This document shows, one piece after another, positions 1 to 11,376 of a stretch of DNA of 64,000 bases (position 1 is its first letter; each line of letters starts with the position of its first letter). Source of the DNA: Synanceia verrucosa (taxonomy: Eukaryota > Chordata > Actinopteri > Perciformes > Synanceiidae); the NCBI GenBank assembly GCA_029721515.1, contig CM056570.1, positions 2,426,533 through 2,490,532 on the forward strand. The letters are read 5' to 3'. Below the pieces are notes generated by a model. The model did no database searches and had not been told where the DNA came from. It was given only the letters and a program-made list of their open reading frames with translations. Made by a program: the position numbers and the translations under genes.

Positions 1-148
1 CCACCTGCTTCAAAAACTTAATCTTCTCCCTTCTTTCCTGCCTTTTGTTTTCTCAATCTGTGCTTTTGCAAACCTCCTCTTCTTCCCTTCCCCCTCCATC
101 CTCTACCATCCATGCATTCAGGCTTTGTTGCGTCTTTTCTCCCTTCAG

Positions 149-216
149 CAAAGGCCGTACCCAAGCTGCTGAAGTCACTGCTTCCTGGTGGAGATCAGAC
201 GGCCGTCCATCATCAG
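149..216 (+). CDS. kif13b: kif13b coding exon (fourth from last)
   Basis: Acceptor cccttcag precedes 149 and donor CAG|gtaaac follows 216. The exon completes a split codon with CA and then encodes 22 residues beginning KAVPKLLKSLLP, matching the human VPKLLKSLFP segment. It ends in phase 0. The overlapping ATG-started frame at 112-318 is a shadow. Confidence 0.85.
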
Positions 217-3200
217 GTAAACTCCCCTCCATCAGCTCGCAGCGCTCTGGATTCGAGCCTGCATTCTGCTCTCTGTCTTATCAGGGATTTAAAGTTTTTA
301 TGCGTCGCTGCAGCATGAATCTAAATATCCCCCATAATCATCAGCGGCTAGTCTATTCCTAGTCCTATTTCTTCTGTTGCCATGGAAACAGAGCTTACCA
401 TATGTAGATGAGAACGCAAATAATACACAGAAAGCCTCGGTGCCCAAGATGAGTGGATTTCAGAAGTTCAGAGGTGATAATTTGTTCTCATGAAGTGTGT
501 AGACCTCTATATTGACCAAACCTCAGATACAATCCATTGATGATGAGTAAATACTGAAACAGCAGGTTGACTTTGAATTCGTTTTCACGATGTCATCACT
601 CGCTGGAGAATCACTTTTGATTGGTTGAGATTAAAGATAATTCTAAATAATTGTAAAAATCCGTGTTGCATCCAAAATTCTTCACTAGCTGTTTAGTAGA
701 CTAAAACAATGTGTGATAAATTACTGCTCACTGCATCCAAAAAGATGCATACTAGTGTTTATTCACACTGTGCTTTGTTCCAGTGTTTTTGTCCATTTTG
801 AGTCATATTTTGAGACCCACAGAATATTTTGTCCTATGTCTCTGAAAACACTGAATAGATCAAATGAAAGAAGAGACTCTCTATTTCATCATGAAAAAAA
901 TGTTTGTTTTTATCTTGTTCCATTCTTGTTTTATCAGAGGTAGAGTAGAGGACACTTTCACCAAAATCACCACTTTTTCTCCAGATTCTGTTTGTTTTGC
1001 TCTCTAATCTCGATCGTCTCCACTTCCTGTTTTGATCTCTGTGGTGTATACCGTCTCTTTATGCTCTGACTACATCTCCCAGAAGCCCCAGCATTACTCA
1101 CAGGCTGTGTGAGAGCGCCCTCTTGTGCCTGCTACCGGAAAACCAATTTCATGTATTTATACATCGATGACTCTCACGTGTTGGATTTTAAATGACGTTG
1201 AAATACATCAGTGGCACTCAAAGAGTTAAGATGATCTATATATTTCGTACAGATGTTGATCTATATGGACACAAAATGGATATTCCTCCAGTAAAAAGGA
1301 AAGATAAAATTCTACTGCCAGCTAAAAGTTACTGTTATAAATATAAAAATGTTGGTCTTGATTTGTCAGAAATTGTAGTAACAGTAAATGACAGTAAATA
1401 TTTAAGTCTTAATGATGAAATGACGCGTTGACACACGGCTCATACTGATGATGATTGACGTGCTGCATGATGTTTATGATCCACAAACAGTCCCTGCTGA
1501 GGCGGCAGCACACTGCATGTAGAGGAGAGTTAATTTCGAGCAGGTGAACGTCGTCGCCTCCTTTCTTTCACCACCTCGACATCCACTGATGCCCAATCAT
1601 GGAGACCCAGGAGTCTGCGTCTTTTCAGCGCTGCAGCGTGCGATTCCACTGATTAGCACTTTGAGCTGTGGATGGAAGCTAATCAGGGAAACAATGCGCC
1701 GTGGCGTTGGGGTGGAGTGGAAACCCGTCGGGCCTCGTTGGTGGTGCGTTGTTTGAGGCCGTCGCTCTAATTAGCGCTTCACTCCACCGTGCAACAGATG
1801 TTTAGGAGGGTCGAAACAAAAGCCTCCAATTTTCAAATAGTAGGCGACTGTTGAGGTGTTTGCAAATTGGATGAGTGGTTGATTGTAACCCTGATCTAAA
1901 CACCTGGATGAAAATAACCTGCACTGGATGGATGTCCTGTGGTGTGGCTTGAAACTTGACTCGGACATGACTGAACACAGATGCCAGTGTTTTCAGGTGA
2001 TTCTTGATGATCATATTAACATGATTACATGTGAAAGAGTCAGTGTGTTCACTGCAAAAAAAAAAAAAAGTGGTGTCTAAAAACATGGTTAAAACACTAA
2101 ATGTGAGGAAAAAAGTTAACTTTAAAGACTAAATATGTGAAATGTGCTAAATGCAAGCAGAAAATTCTGGTTTTAATATGAGATTACTTATCATTTAACT
2201 TTTTAAGGTCCCACAATATGACAAATAAATACTAAATACAAGCATAAAATAAGCAGGAAATTCTGGATTTAAGATGAGATTACTTATAATTTAACTTTTT
2301 AAGGTCCCAAAATATGACAAATAAATACTAAATACAAGCATAAAATAAGCAGGAAATTCTGGTTTTAATATGAGATTACTTATAATTTAACTTTTTAAGG
2401 TCCCAAAATATGACAAATACACTAAATAGAAGCAGAAAATAAGCAGGAAATTCTGGATTTAAGATGAGATTACTCATAATTTAACTTTAAAGACCCTGAA
2501 TATGTGAAATATGCTAAATACAAGCAGAAAATAAGCAGAATATCCTTACATCCTTTTGTGTGACTCTTGAATCAAGCAACTTGAGTTTGTTGCTGAATCT
2601 TAAAACAAGATTTATTTGATGAGACTTTGGGGAGAGATATCTTATTTCAACAGTTATTTACCTCATTTTAAGATTTCCTGTCTATTTGAGATAAAGAAGA
2701 TAAAGTTGTGCTTGACTTAAGATGATAGTGTAAATTGGAAACACTTGAAATAAAAAACTCTCGATCTTATATAAAGATAAATTATTATAATTCAGTTTTC
2801 TCATCTTGGTAAGAACCAAATACTTTGCAGTGTTGCGTTCGTATCCAGACAGGGTCGATGTGTTTGACCTGATCCCTGTCGTTCGTGCAGCTTGTCGTCG
2901 AGCTTCATTTTGAATGAATTTCCCTCGGAGCGATGCATGAGAGCTGAACAATCACCCTGATTAATACCCCGCGTCTGTTCAGCGCACAGTCGAACAATCG
3001 TCTTGATTTATTAAGCATCTTAAAATGTCTTGAGACTCTCTTCAAAAACTAGAAAAGAAATATTGAGAAGCAAACGGCACACAGAGTTGCATCAGCTGTC
3101 GGATCACTAGAATACTGAATAGGGATAAATGATTATGGGTGTAATTATAATTACGGTGCTGATTGTTTTACCAGTTTCTCATGATTATCTGTCTGACTGA

Positions 3201-6200
3201 TCTCAGGAACAAATATTTTTATTGCGCTCTGTGCAGCATCTTGACTGCTGTTCCTGTCGGAAAGTCTCCTCCTTTCTAATATGTCAAACAGAATATGCGC
3301 AGTAATAATAACGTCCTCACTGTCCTAATGTGTCGTAACAGATGGCCAACTGGCCTAGTTAGTTATCCCAGTTTATTCTGTGAGGCTGCCAGAAAAAAAG
3401 CCGTAGACGTTCAGGATCTTCTTTTTACAGTCCTACATTAACTTTTCCCCCATAGGCTGCGTTTCTGTCGTACCGACACATCTTGCTGTTCTTAAATTTT
3501 AAAATGTCACTAACATCTTTTTTAATTCCCCTCTTGTCGCAGAGTTTGCCTCGCATCATGGTGCAGTCAGCCAGTGTTGAAGAGGGCCTGAGCAAACAGC
3601 AGCAGCCAGTAAGTTCTCCAGTTTACCAAAAACACATTCAACCGTTCCCACGGTTCCTTAAAAGGGCTTAAAATGTCTTAAAGTCCAGGTAATTAAGGTC
3701 CTAAATTGTCTTAAATTTACTGTAAATTTGCTGTAGGTGTTAAATGGTGAGTTTAATTCCAATAGGAGAAAACAGTATTCATAGATTTACTGCAATTTTG
3801 TACATTATTTTGTTCACAAACTTCACTTCTTTGTTCTTGAAAGTTGTAGAAAAAAGTTGAGTGTTATGCCTTCAATTTATATCATCTTTGCATGTTTTTA
3901 AGGGCTGAAAAAAAATCATAAAAAAAATTAAGATTAATCATTTTTTTTTCCTGCTAAATATCGTTATCTGCATCAGCCTCAAAAAATCCATATTGGTCAG
4001 GCCCTACAATAAATTGACTATTTTCTACCAAAGACATTGTTATGACAGTTTTGGGTCTTAAATTATATTTGTTGAGGTCTTAAAGTATTAAATTTGACTT
4101 TTGAGATGGTGAAAGAATCCTGATATTGTCCTTCTGATTCCAGTCAGAGCTGACATGGGCTTTATAGAAACAGGGTTTGGTGTAGTTTTATTTCCTGTTT
4201 TGTTATGTGCTCAGTTCTCCTTATTATCCTCATGGTTCTATGTCTGTTTATACAGGCTGGAACATGTCTCTTTAAAACTGCCCTGGTGAATATTTTATAG
4301 CTCAAAAAATGCTCTTAATGTGAAAGAGGTCACTTGTAATCAAATCAGAAGCCTTTATTGTCGTTATATGACAGTGCATAGACTGAAATTAGGAGTGCTG
4401 CTCCACATGGAGCTCAGTCAAATGTAAAAGAAATGTGAAAAAAGTAGTCAAGCTTCAAAATAAAATAGAAAAGACAAAGTTATGCAAGAAATGAGATACT
4501 ATTTACAGTAGTAAGGCTAACTGTTAACTCTTATTGCACAGAAAGAATGTATTTATAATATATGATACATGACAGTATGTAAAGATATGATATGAATCTA
4601 TCATGTATAATGTATCAAAATATGATGAACCCATGAAGAGTTATCAACAAACTGAGCTGTATTGAGGTTTTTAGCATCTTTCAGCAAATTGTTTTGGTTG
4701 ACTCAAACAGCTCTCATCAGTGATTCAAACATACGAGCAGCTTGAGGCGTCATAATGTTTTATCAGTGGTTTTGGTCTAAAGGAATAAACAGTAAAAGAC
4801 CAGTTATAACTGTTCCACATCATTTTACACATTCGTTCGTTGCCATGGTTTCACTCTTAGGTTCCCATTGAGGAAATCATTCCTCCCATCCTCCAAGCAG
4901 AGAGTCCCAGGTCCATGCCCCTCCCACCGCCAATCATCCCAGAAACAGAAGGCTCCGCCCCCAGCCCGGCGAGCGAAGCGTCCAGCGGATACATGTCCAC
5001 GAGCATCTCCACGGCTACACTGTCAGAGGTCTACACACTGAGCTGGGACCTGCCTCCAGCGTCCGGCAGCAGGACCGACGTCTTTGAGGCGGTGCCGGAC
5101 GAAGAGGAGGAAGACGGTAAAGTGACACAACCTGACCCTGAGTCTTCTTATGTGGACCAGTCAGCGCCTCAGGACTCATCACTGGTTTTGGAAGAGAGGA
5201 CTGACTCGCCACCGTCCAAACCGGACGATGAACTCAGTGAAACCAGAAATGCAGAGCTTTCACCACCAGCAGCCACAGTCCAGACTGAACTGTCACTCCA
5301 GCACCAACCCTCTGAAAGGATCGTCCCTCAGCCACAGCAGCACAAACAAGATCAAACAACCATCGTCACCACTCAGGACCCAGCTCCAGACCTGCTTCCA
5401 GTTGCCTTATCTGGAGATCTTCTAGGTTCAACTGAAGAACAAGCTGCTCCTGAGCCTTCAGACCCAGATGCCACCTCCATCCTGACTTCATCCTCAAGCC
5501 CAGATAAGGTCCAACAGGAAGCGGCTGAAGACACATTGAAGAAAGCCACCGCGGCCCCGCCTCCTTCTCTGCCCGGCGTCCAGCCCCTCAAACCAGATCC
5601 ATCAGCGGCCAACCCCTTCAAGATCCAGAGGGTGAAGTCCTCAGACCTGAAGTCCTTTCATGGCATTGTGGGCGAGGAGGAGCAGAAGCCAGGCGCTCAG
5701 GTGGACCGGGCCAGCAGCCTCGGGTCTGGACTCAACCTCTCTGTGCCGATGGAAAGCCTGGAAATTATTTCCGACTCTGAGGAAGGAGACGCGACGGCAG
5801 TTCTTCCCGACTGGTTGAAAGAAGGGGAGTTTGTGAAGGTGGGCAACAATAAGAGCGGCACCGTCCGTTACGTTGGAGCCACCGAGTTTGCAAAGGGTAC
5901 TTGGGTGGGGGTGGAGCTGGAGGTCCCAGCAGGTGAGCAGAACATCACCCAGCTCAGTTAAGACTGTGAATGATGTATATTAGAATAATTGAAACTGAGT
6001 TCAACAGGAGTGACAGGAAATAACTGGATTTTAACATCTCAATCAAAAAATAATAATAATGTGCTTTGATTTTTTTTTTTTTAATTATATTTCAGCATTA
6101 AATATATCATTTTGATTTAAGAGCTTGCACATACTGGTGGATGAAACATTTTTGTCATCTGCAATACTGTTAATTTAGGGCCACAGATATTTAGGCCACC

Positions 6201-6787
6201 TGACACTGGGTGGTGGAATTATCTTTTAAATCTAATATTAGGAAAAGTGTCATAACACACCACCACATTCAGAAAATCCAAGTCAAAATACTACACATAC
6301 AGCTTTAAGTTTAGAGGTTACATCTCTTTAAATTAATGTTGCCTGAGGTAATCTGTTCATGTAAACTGTTAATTTAAAAAAAAAAATCAAGCGTTTTTGA
6401 GAATTAATACAGGGTCACAAAACATCATATTGCAAAATTTGTTTTCTTCCACCACTAATTTTAATCAAACTTTATGCTCCGCTCTGTCTTCACTCGGCAT
6501 CTCAAACAAACTTTTCTCCGTCTCCAGGAAAGAATGACGGCTCAGTGGGTGGGAAGCACTACTTCCACTGTAACCCTGGTTACGGCGTGCTGGTCAGGCC
6601 CGACAGGGTGAGCCGGGGCGGCGGCGGTGGCGGCAAGCGGCGTCGCCAACAGCAAAAGCGCCGCAGCGCAAATCTGTCTGGATCTAGCCCCAACCTGGCG
6701 GCCCTCACCGCTCTGGCTAAAGGAGAAGGTGGCGGAGCGTCGAGCGGTCGCTGCAGAGGAGAGGACCGCAAGTCGTGGAACATTTGA
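149..6787 (+). CDS. kif13b: Kinesin-like protein KIF13B, C-terminal part (4 exons, 5' end outside window)
   Basis: Joined exons 149-216, 3543-3608, 4861-5932 and 6528-6787 give 487 residues and a TGA stop. KIF13B (GAKIN) is a kinesin-3 motor that carries cargo along microtubules. The motor, FHA and coiled-coil parts lie upstream of the window. Seen here: the conserved PRIMVQSAS block, a Pro/Ser/Glu-rich linker with SEASSGYMS, then a C-terminal CAP-Gly domain starting near WLKEGEFV, with the GKNDGS signature split by the last intron, and a basic tail ending RKSWNI (human ends RKSWAS). Intron phases agree at all three junctions. The linker seems longer than in human and is low in complexity. 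A CAP-Gly domain on a kinesin-3 separates KIF13B from KIF13A. Which teleost paralogue (a or b) cannot be decided here. The gene converges on hmbox1, as in human. Confidence 0.95.
765..1229 (+). mobile_element. TTAA-type MITE, copy 1 (left end lost)
   Basis: About 460 bp nearly identical to the copies near 43.1-43.5, 55.3-55.8 and (inverted) 56.7-57.2 kb. The right end reads GGCACTCAAAGAG followed by TTAA at 1226-1229. The left terminal repeat is absent. TTAA flanks and short TIRs suggest a piggyBac-type non-autonomous element (inference). It carries ACTACATCTCCCAGAAGCC at 1069-1087. Confidence 0.7.
2050..2832. mobile_element. Non-autonomous DNA element with CACTGCAAA ends
   Basis: The left end CACTGCAAAAA (2050-2060) and right end TTTGCAGTG (2824-2832) are inverted copies of each other. 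The right part (AACAAGATTTATTTGA, then CATCTTGGTAAGAACC) resembles a MITE type common in fish. The middle is filled by the tandem array at 2090-2545. No clear target duplication was found. Confidence 0.6.
2090..2545. repeat. Minisatellite, about 95-bp unit, 4-5 copies
   Basis: The landmark AAATTCTGG recurs near 2162, 2257, 2354 and 2447, spaced 93-97 bp. Each unit also contains ATGAGATTACTTATAATTTA and AAGGTCCCAAAATATGACAA. Units differ by a few substitutions and by a short deletion near 2418. The array sits wholly inside the CACTGCAAA element. Confidence 0.85.
3543..3608 (+). CDS. kif13b: kif13b coding exon (third from last)
   Basis: Acceptor ttgtcgcag ends at 3542 and donor CCA|gtaagt follows 3608. 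It is 66 nt, phase 0 at both ends, and encodes SLPRIMVQSASVEEGL and then a glutamine run. PRIMVQSAS is identical in human KIF13B, which fixes the frame. The upstream ATG at 3483 lies in the intron and is not a start. Confidence 0.93.
3640..4120 (+). repeat. Dispersed repeat family A, copy 1
   Basis: About 470 bp shared with 32520-33000 (same orientation) and 11765-12180 (opposite orientation). Shared landmarks are CTTAAAATGTCTTAAA, ATTTACTGCAATTTTG, TTCACTTCTTTGTTCTTGAA, CTTCAATTTATATCAT and AATAAATTGACTATTTTCT. The ends are rich in CTTAAA/TTTAAG, which suggests weak terminal inverted repeats. No coding capacity. Class unknown. Confidence 0.75.
4340..4620 (+). repeat. LINE 3'-tail-like fragment
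   Basis: The stretch GCCTTTATTGTCGTTATATG, followed by an A-rich run with ATTGCACAGAAAG, resembles the 3' tail of LINEs found widely in fish. This is judged by eye only; no open reading frame remains. Confidence 0.35.
4861..5932 (+). CDS. kif13b: kif13b coding exon (second from last), linker and first half of CAP-Gly
   Basis: Acceptor ttcactcttag ends at 4860 and donor GCAG|gtgagc follows 5932. The exon is 1072 nt and encodes 357 residues plus the first base of a Gly codon. It begins VPIEEIIPPILQAESPRS. A long acidic, Pro/Ser/Gln-rich linker follows, then NPFKIQRVKSSDLKSF (a conserved KIF13B block) and the CAP-Gly start, LKEGEFVKVGNNKSGTVRYV. The in-frame ATG at 4915 is internal, not the initiator. 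Confidence 0.94.
5933..6527 (+). other. kif13b: kif13b last intron
   Basis: A 595-bp AT-rich intron with poly-T and poly-A runs that interrupts the CAP-Gly domain. No other feature seen. Confidence 0.8.
6528..6787 (+). CDS. kif13b: kif13b last coding exon, CAP-Gly second half and tail
   Basis: Acceptor cgtctccag ends at 6527. The first two bases complete Gly of GKNDGSVGGKHYF, the CAP-Gly signature used to bind C-terminal EEY/F motifs in this family. CNPGYGVLVRPDRV closes the domain. A poly-Gly/Lys/Arg basic stretch and NLSGSSPNLAALTALAKG (human SGSATNLASLTAALAK) follow. The TGA stop is at 6785-6787. Confidence 0.95.
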
Positions 6788-7560
6788 GGCTGTGGCTGTG
6801 ATAAATAGCTGCTGGTACGCCGCTCATAGGGTAAGCCTTCAGAGAGCGACGACGGCAGGCTTCACTGGGTAAGTCATCCTGTCATCCCTCAGACGCTCAT
6901 CACTCATCCTCTGGTTAAGGACTGTACGCAACAACTGAAAACGACATTTTTTTTATCAGAAAATGTGAATGTTTTTAGGTGTTTATTAATCTGTAATTTC
7001 TAACACACAGATGTGATGACAGATCACACGCAAAACACTGTCAACATTTTCTTTTTCAATGTCGGACAAAATTACGAAGCTAAAGTTCACTATGAGACTC
7101 AAAAAAGTTGAAAAACTGCTGTCCAGAATGTATTATGCAGCTGCATGTTTGTGTCGCAAATTGTTTTATACCTGTTGGTATTTATTTTACGGTTGTGCCT
7201 TGAAATATTATGACTACTCCTCAGCCAGTGTGCCTCTTTAAGTGGAGCTCATTTTAGCTCTTGAAGGTGTTCTGCTAGCTAAAGTGTTTTGGAAAAAATC
7301 TGATATTATGCATCATTTTTAATCAGCCAAGCATGTCAGAATTATTGGAAGTGTCTTTATTTTAAACTAATGTCTTGAATCATGTGTGGGAATAGTTGAG
7401 GGATTCTGTCGGTTTGAACGTGTTTAGTATGAATTTGTGTTGGTAAATGACATGTGTGACACCGAATGCTTATTTATTTAAAGATATGCTACTGATGATG
7501 GAAAGCAAAATCAACCTTTTTTTTTATATATTGTTAAATAAATTTCATCCTGCTCTTGTC
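6788..7560 (+). other. kif13b: kif13b 3'UTR
   Basis: AT-rich non-coding sequence from the stop codon to just past the AATAAA at 7537-7542. A short possible alternative exon region around 6788-6870 is GC-rich but has no conserved product. The cleavage point is estimated. Confidence 0.65.
7537..7542 (+). terminator. kif13b: kif13b poly(A) signal AATAAA
   Basis: Canonical AATAAA on the + strand, 750 nt downstream of the stop. A GT-rich stretch (CTCTTGTC, GCGTGTTC) lies 8-30 nt later, as expected for a cleavage region. Confidence 0.6.
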
Positions 7561-7619
7561 ATCCAGCGTGTTCAGATTTAAGTAAACTCAGGAGAAAACA
7601 AAAGTCTCATTGATATAGC

Positions 7620-7625
7620 TTTATT
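7620..7625 (-). terminator. hmbox1: hmbox1 distal poly(A) signal AATAAA
   Basis: TTTATT on the + strand is AATAAA on the - strand, within GAGAATAAAGCTATATC. It is the most distal clear signal before the kif13b 3' end, 77 bp from that gene's own signal. Confidence 0.5.
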
Positions 7626-8479
7626 CTCTTGTACATTATATATATATTTATATATCATACTAAAATAAACACAAGTTAAAAAAATGAACAAAGTAACTGT
7701 ACAAAAAATGTATATATACTACATCTTAATTACAGAACAGTCTACTGTCCAAAAAAGGCACTAAATTCTGAAATGGGCAATACAGTAAATTTTGAACATA
7801 ACTAGATTTGAGAGTTGACACAACAGCGTTCAGTCCTCATTTCAGAGCGACGTCGGGATGAAGTGGAAGGTGTTTTTTTTTTTGTTTTTTTTTTCTTGGG
7901 ACGCAGACGGACATATAGACATGTTGACCCTGACGCCCTTCAGAGACGCCGGGTAAGCTCGTCTCAGGATGGTCTGGAGCACCTGAGGCTTCGTTCATCC
8001 ATCCGTCAAGTTTGAACGCTCACGTTAAAACACTGCTGGATTTAAAACATGTCCTCGCTAGCTGGGCATCGCTCAAACCCTAAGGCAGTTCATTATCTTA
8101 TTATCGTGAGAGAATAATCTCTGAATGCATTCTTTGTGGTCTTTTCCTTACAATCCATGCACAATTTATTTCTAACGTACAATACTCTTTGTATGGGGGA
8201 GAACGACACACCAAACTCCACAGAAAAAAAAGGTTTGCTGTTAATTTCAGGCAGAGGTACATACTATCTAAAAATCATTTCCTGGTTCATACTTGTATTC
8301 AGGGTTTCTACCAGAACACGTTAACATGCTTTAATGATCAAAACACATTATTTGTCCTCTCATCTGTCTGATTGACTTGAAAATATGGCACCCATCACAC
8401 AAAAAACTTCACTAACTGGGTGGTCTTATTTCTTAGTTTGTGGGTCGGTCGGTACTGGAAAGAGTTTTTCATTAGAAGT

Positions 8480-8880
8480 CCCTTTTTAAAGGAGTAGTTC
8501 ACCTCATAATTAAAACTTCAGGACAGTTTTGGATGTCAGCAGCCGCACTCTTTATAAGCTAAAAATATGGAGCACATTTCACCAAACCACATTGTCTGCA
8601 TGTTTTCTCGACAACCCTCCATCCGATCGTCTTCACACTCGGCGGGTGTATTGCTCGTGGCCCAAGGAAGCACAGTGTTGAGTGTGAAGATGTTTGGATG
8701 AGAGCTCGTCAGAAGTTAAGTGACGCACTTTGCAAGGAGAAGGCCAACCTGAAAATGCTTAATTTCACTATGGAGTTTGGTGTGGCGTTATTTCAGGGAC
8801 AGGGCAGTGCATATCTGAGCTATTGTTATTTTAATAAGATGTGATGTGTGAAGCAGCTGCACTGAAATATCTTTTTCTTT
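8480..8880. repeat. Interspersed repeat in hmbox1 3'UTR
   Basis: The block from GGAGTAGTTCACCTCATAAT through ATCCGATCGTCTTCACACTC to GCCAACCTGAAAATGCTTAA resembles a dispersed repeat I know from fish sequences. It is present once in this window, so the call rests on recall. Confidence 0.35.
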
Positions 8881-9425
8881 TTCCACCTCGGCCACATATT
8901 GGACATTTTTCAAAGTTTGCCTCAGGGAAGGGATCGTTTTTACATTTTTAAGCTCCATCAATAGGAATTCTTATTTTAAATAAGGTGCATGATTTTCCAT
9001 CTTTTCACAAAACAGCTTACCACCGCAGACACAAACAGGGGCAGACTGTTGTTCAGTCACAAAAAAAAGGTGTAAATGACAAATGGGAGAACAAATCAGG
9101 AGGAATTAAAAAGCATGATTAATTTAACAATAAAAGTGTCATCTCAAAACATATGTCATTGTTTTTTGTACATTACCATAAAAAATGAGTATAAATACAT
9201 GTTTGTTTTTTTTTTGTTTTTATCTTTCAACCCTTTCTTTTAGAAACAGTTCCCAGTACTGAGTCACTGTGTTCACAAGCGATAGATTTAAATAGAGCTT
9301 TACTAGACTAGAGCTCAGGCTGGGAGCCATTCTCCAAACAGGAAGCACATCGTTAATGTCCGTACAGGACTATCTGCTTAATCCTGCTCTGTAGAATATT
9401 TCCCCAAAACCATCACGAAGGCAGG

Positions 9426-9755
9426 GCTCCTCATGTCTGTACGGTTAGCTTAGCATAGAGATGCTAGAGGGAAACGGCTAACCTGGCTGTGTCTAAAAGC
9501 CAAAATATGTCCACTAGCACCTCAAAAGCTCGCCCATTAAAACATTATGTCTCCTGTTAAAGTATAAAAAAGGCCGCAGGAGGTTACTGTGCCTGGCCAA
9601 GCTTCTTTTTATGGCTTCATAAGATGAAATATAATGGGTTAATTAGCACGCTGTCAAGTGTTGGTAGGGACATTATTTAGCTTTGGACAGAGCCAGGCTA
9701 GCTGTATCCAGTCACTATGCTAAGCTAAGCTAATAAAGAAGGTACAGACATGAGG
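9426..9755. mobile_element. Foldback element, ends GTTAGCTTAGCAT
   Basis: The left arm, from CTCATGTCTGTAC to GTTAGCTTAGCAT (about 9430-9456), is repeated in inverted order as ATGCTAAGCTAAGC and GTACAGACATGAGG (about 9717-9755). The interior (GCTAACCTGGCTGTGTCTAA and the matching AGCCAGGCTAGC) extends the pairing. This is a common fish repeat type. It lies in the hmbox1 3'UTR. Confidence 0.7.
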
Positions 9756-11376
9756 ATGACATGCTATCACTCTTTGTCCCCCGAAATTAAACTACTTTAT
9801 TACAATTATTAGTGAGCCGCCCAGAAGCATTTAATACCTTGAAGGTATCGTCTCTGGTCAAAGATGGTTTTGGAAAAGCTCCACCCGAGGCAAAAAAAAA
9901 AAAAAAAAAAGGAAAATTATTTCCAATATCATCACTTTAAATGTCTTTGATTCCTTTCAAAGTGGTGCTTTTACCTTTGAGGCTATATAGATGAAATAAA
10001 AATGAGTCTAAACCTTTTCCAGTGTGGGTTTAGTCTAATTTGATACCACAGATATTAGAAAAATCTTCTGAAAGCACATTCTTTAGGCTATTGTAAAGAG
10101 GCAGCGTCACAGAACAAATAGTAAATAGCTTAGGTTTTTTTTTATCATTATATGTGTGGCTGCTAATACCTTAACGTTTCCCAGCACAGGGCTGCTGTCG
10201 GGTCAAGACCGTGTACGATGGCACGCCGCCTCCAGAGGCTTCACCCTCCATCACTCTTAGCTTTAGCCTCTTAGCATCTTTTCCTTTGGCATGGTTGACA
10301 TTTAAAAACAAAGCACATTTCCCCTTATTAGATAGCTTAAGTTTGCTTGATTATCACACTGACCCTAAATTGATTCTCGTAGCCTCGAGCACTTGACAAC
10401 AGTGTCACTGGGAAGGCAAAATGATTGTATATCCGGTCTCCAGTGGGGCTAAAACCAGACGGAAATGCAGGTGAAAGAACTAAAAGCGCTGCTGCTGTTG
10501 GACGTAAACCTTCCTGTTAATGTTGGCATTTTATTTTTTTTAATGTGTACTAAAAAGTTCCTTGTTAGGGAAAAAATCTTCTATATTCTGCAAAAAGTAA
10601 AGGTGTAGTTGTCTGTATGAAATTAAGGCTAATTCTTTTTTTGTTTTCGAGGTTTTCATCCAACAGCAGGTCTACTGTAGGAAAGCAAAAAGCCGCTCTA
10701 ACTAGAAGACTTCTGTCTGCTCATGTTATCCTTTCAGAGAGGGAAACTCACCACTCCCCATCCAGCTTTCCCCAGACAACGGCTGGACACTGCTCTTCGT
10801 TCATTGCACAATGAAGAGGGTGATTTTTGAGGGTTGTGTAGGTAGGTAGGTAGAGTGTGACTGAGAACCATAAGAACCATATATATATATATATTATATA
10901 TACAGTACACGTTATTATTCTGAGGTTGACGCTGAGGTGAGAGAGACTGAGGATCGGCTCAGACGACCAGGCTGGAGAGGGAGAGGGAACAAGGAGGGAA
11001 GAGAGGGAAGAGAAGAGGTATCCTGTGAGGAGAGGCTGTCGTCAGGGAAACGAGAGAAGAGAGACGCGAATCCCCAGGCGAGGGCCACCGTGTTGAGGGT
11101 TAAAGGCTCGGATTGCCTCGTTTTCTTCTTTCGGTGGAAGAGAAACAGACTGACCCACTTCCTCCAGCTGTGTCAATATAATGGGTGGGGTGGCTGATTA
11201 CTGTTTACATGAGGAGGGAAGCAACAGCTGGCAGGAGATGGCTGAGGGACATATTCTGGTTTACTAAGTAGAATTATTCTAGTCTCTTTTTTTCTTCTTC
11301 TTCTTTTTACTCCTCCTTCTCTTTCCCCTCTGGTCTTTTCCCTCTTCCGCCTCCTCCATCCCATTTCCCGTGCAGT

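Larger units (their letters stand above)
217..3542 (+). other. kif13b: kif13b intron carrying two MITEs
   Basis: No coding sequence is recognisable in this 3.3-kb intron. It contains the TTAA-type MITE copy at about 765-1229, a CACTGCAAA-ended element at 2050-2832 with an internal minisatellite, and otherwise unique AT-rich sequence. The open frames at 1192-1431, 1544-1756 and 2682-2951 show no family features. Confidence 0.7.
3609..4860 (+). other. kif13b: kif13b intron with two dispersed repeats
   Basis: This 1.25-kb intron holds the three-copy dispersed repeat at 3640-4120 and a LINE-tail-like stretch at about 4340-4620. The rest shows no feature that I recognise. Confidence 0.65.
7600..11376 (-). 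other. hmbox1: hmbox1 3'UTR
   Basis: About 3.8 kb of - strand sequence between the stop codon and the AATAAA at 7620-7625. No coding exon of another gene is visible. It includes a repeat-like block at 8480-8880, a foldback element at 9426-9755, an (AT)n run near 10880-10905 and a purine-rich block (+ strand) at 10930-11060. Earlier poly(A) signals could give shorter forms. Confidence 0.55.

Noticed and set aside
713..943. Repeated peptide SNERRDSLFHHEKNVCFY found in several frames
   Set aside because: It is translation of the TTAA-type MITE body, repeated because the DNA is repeated; the element has no transposase.
1108..1125. CTCF-like word in MITE copy 1
   Set aside because: AAGAGGGCGC on the reverse strand matches only part of the consensus, and the other copies have lost it.
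4915..5961. 348-codon open frame starting at an ATG, as a stand-alone gene
   Set aside because: It is the large internal exon of kif13b. The frame is open upstream to a splice acceptor at 4860, and the real exon ends at 5932 with the CAP-Gly domain continuing at 6528.
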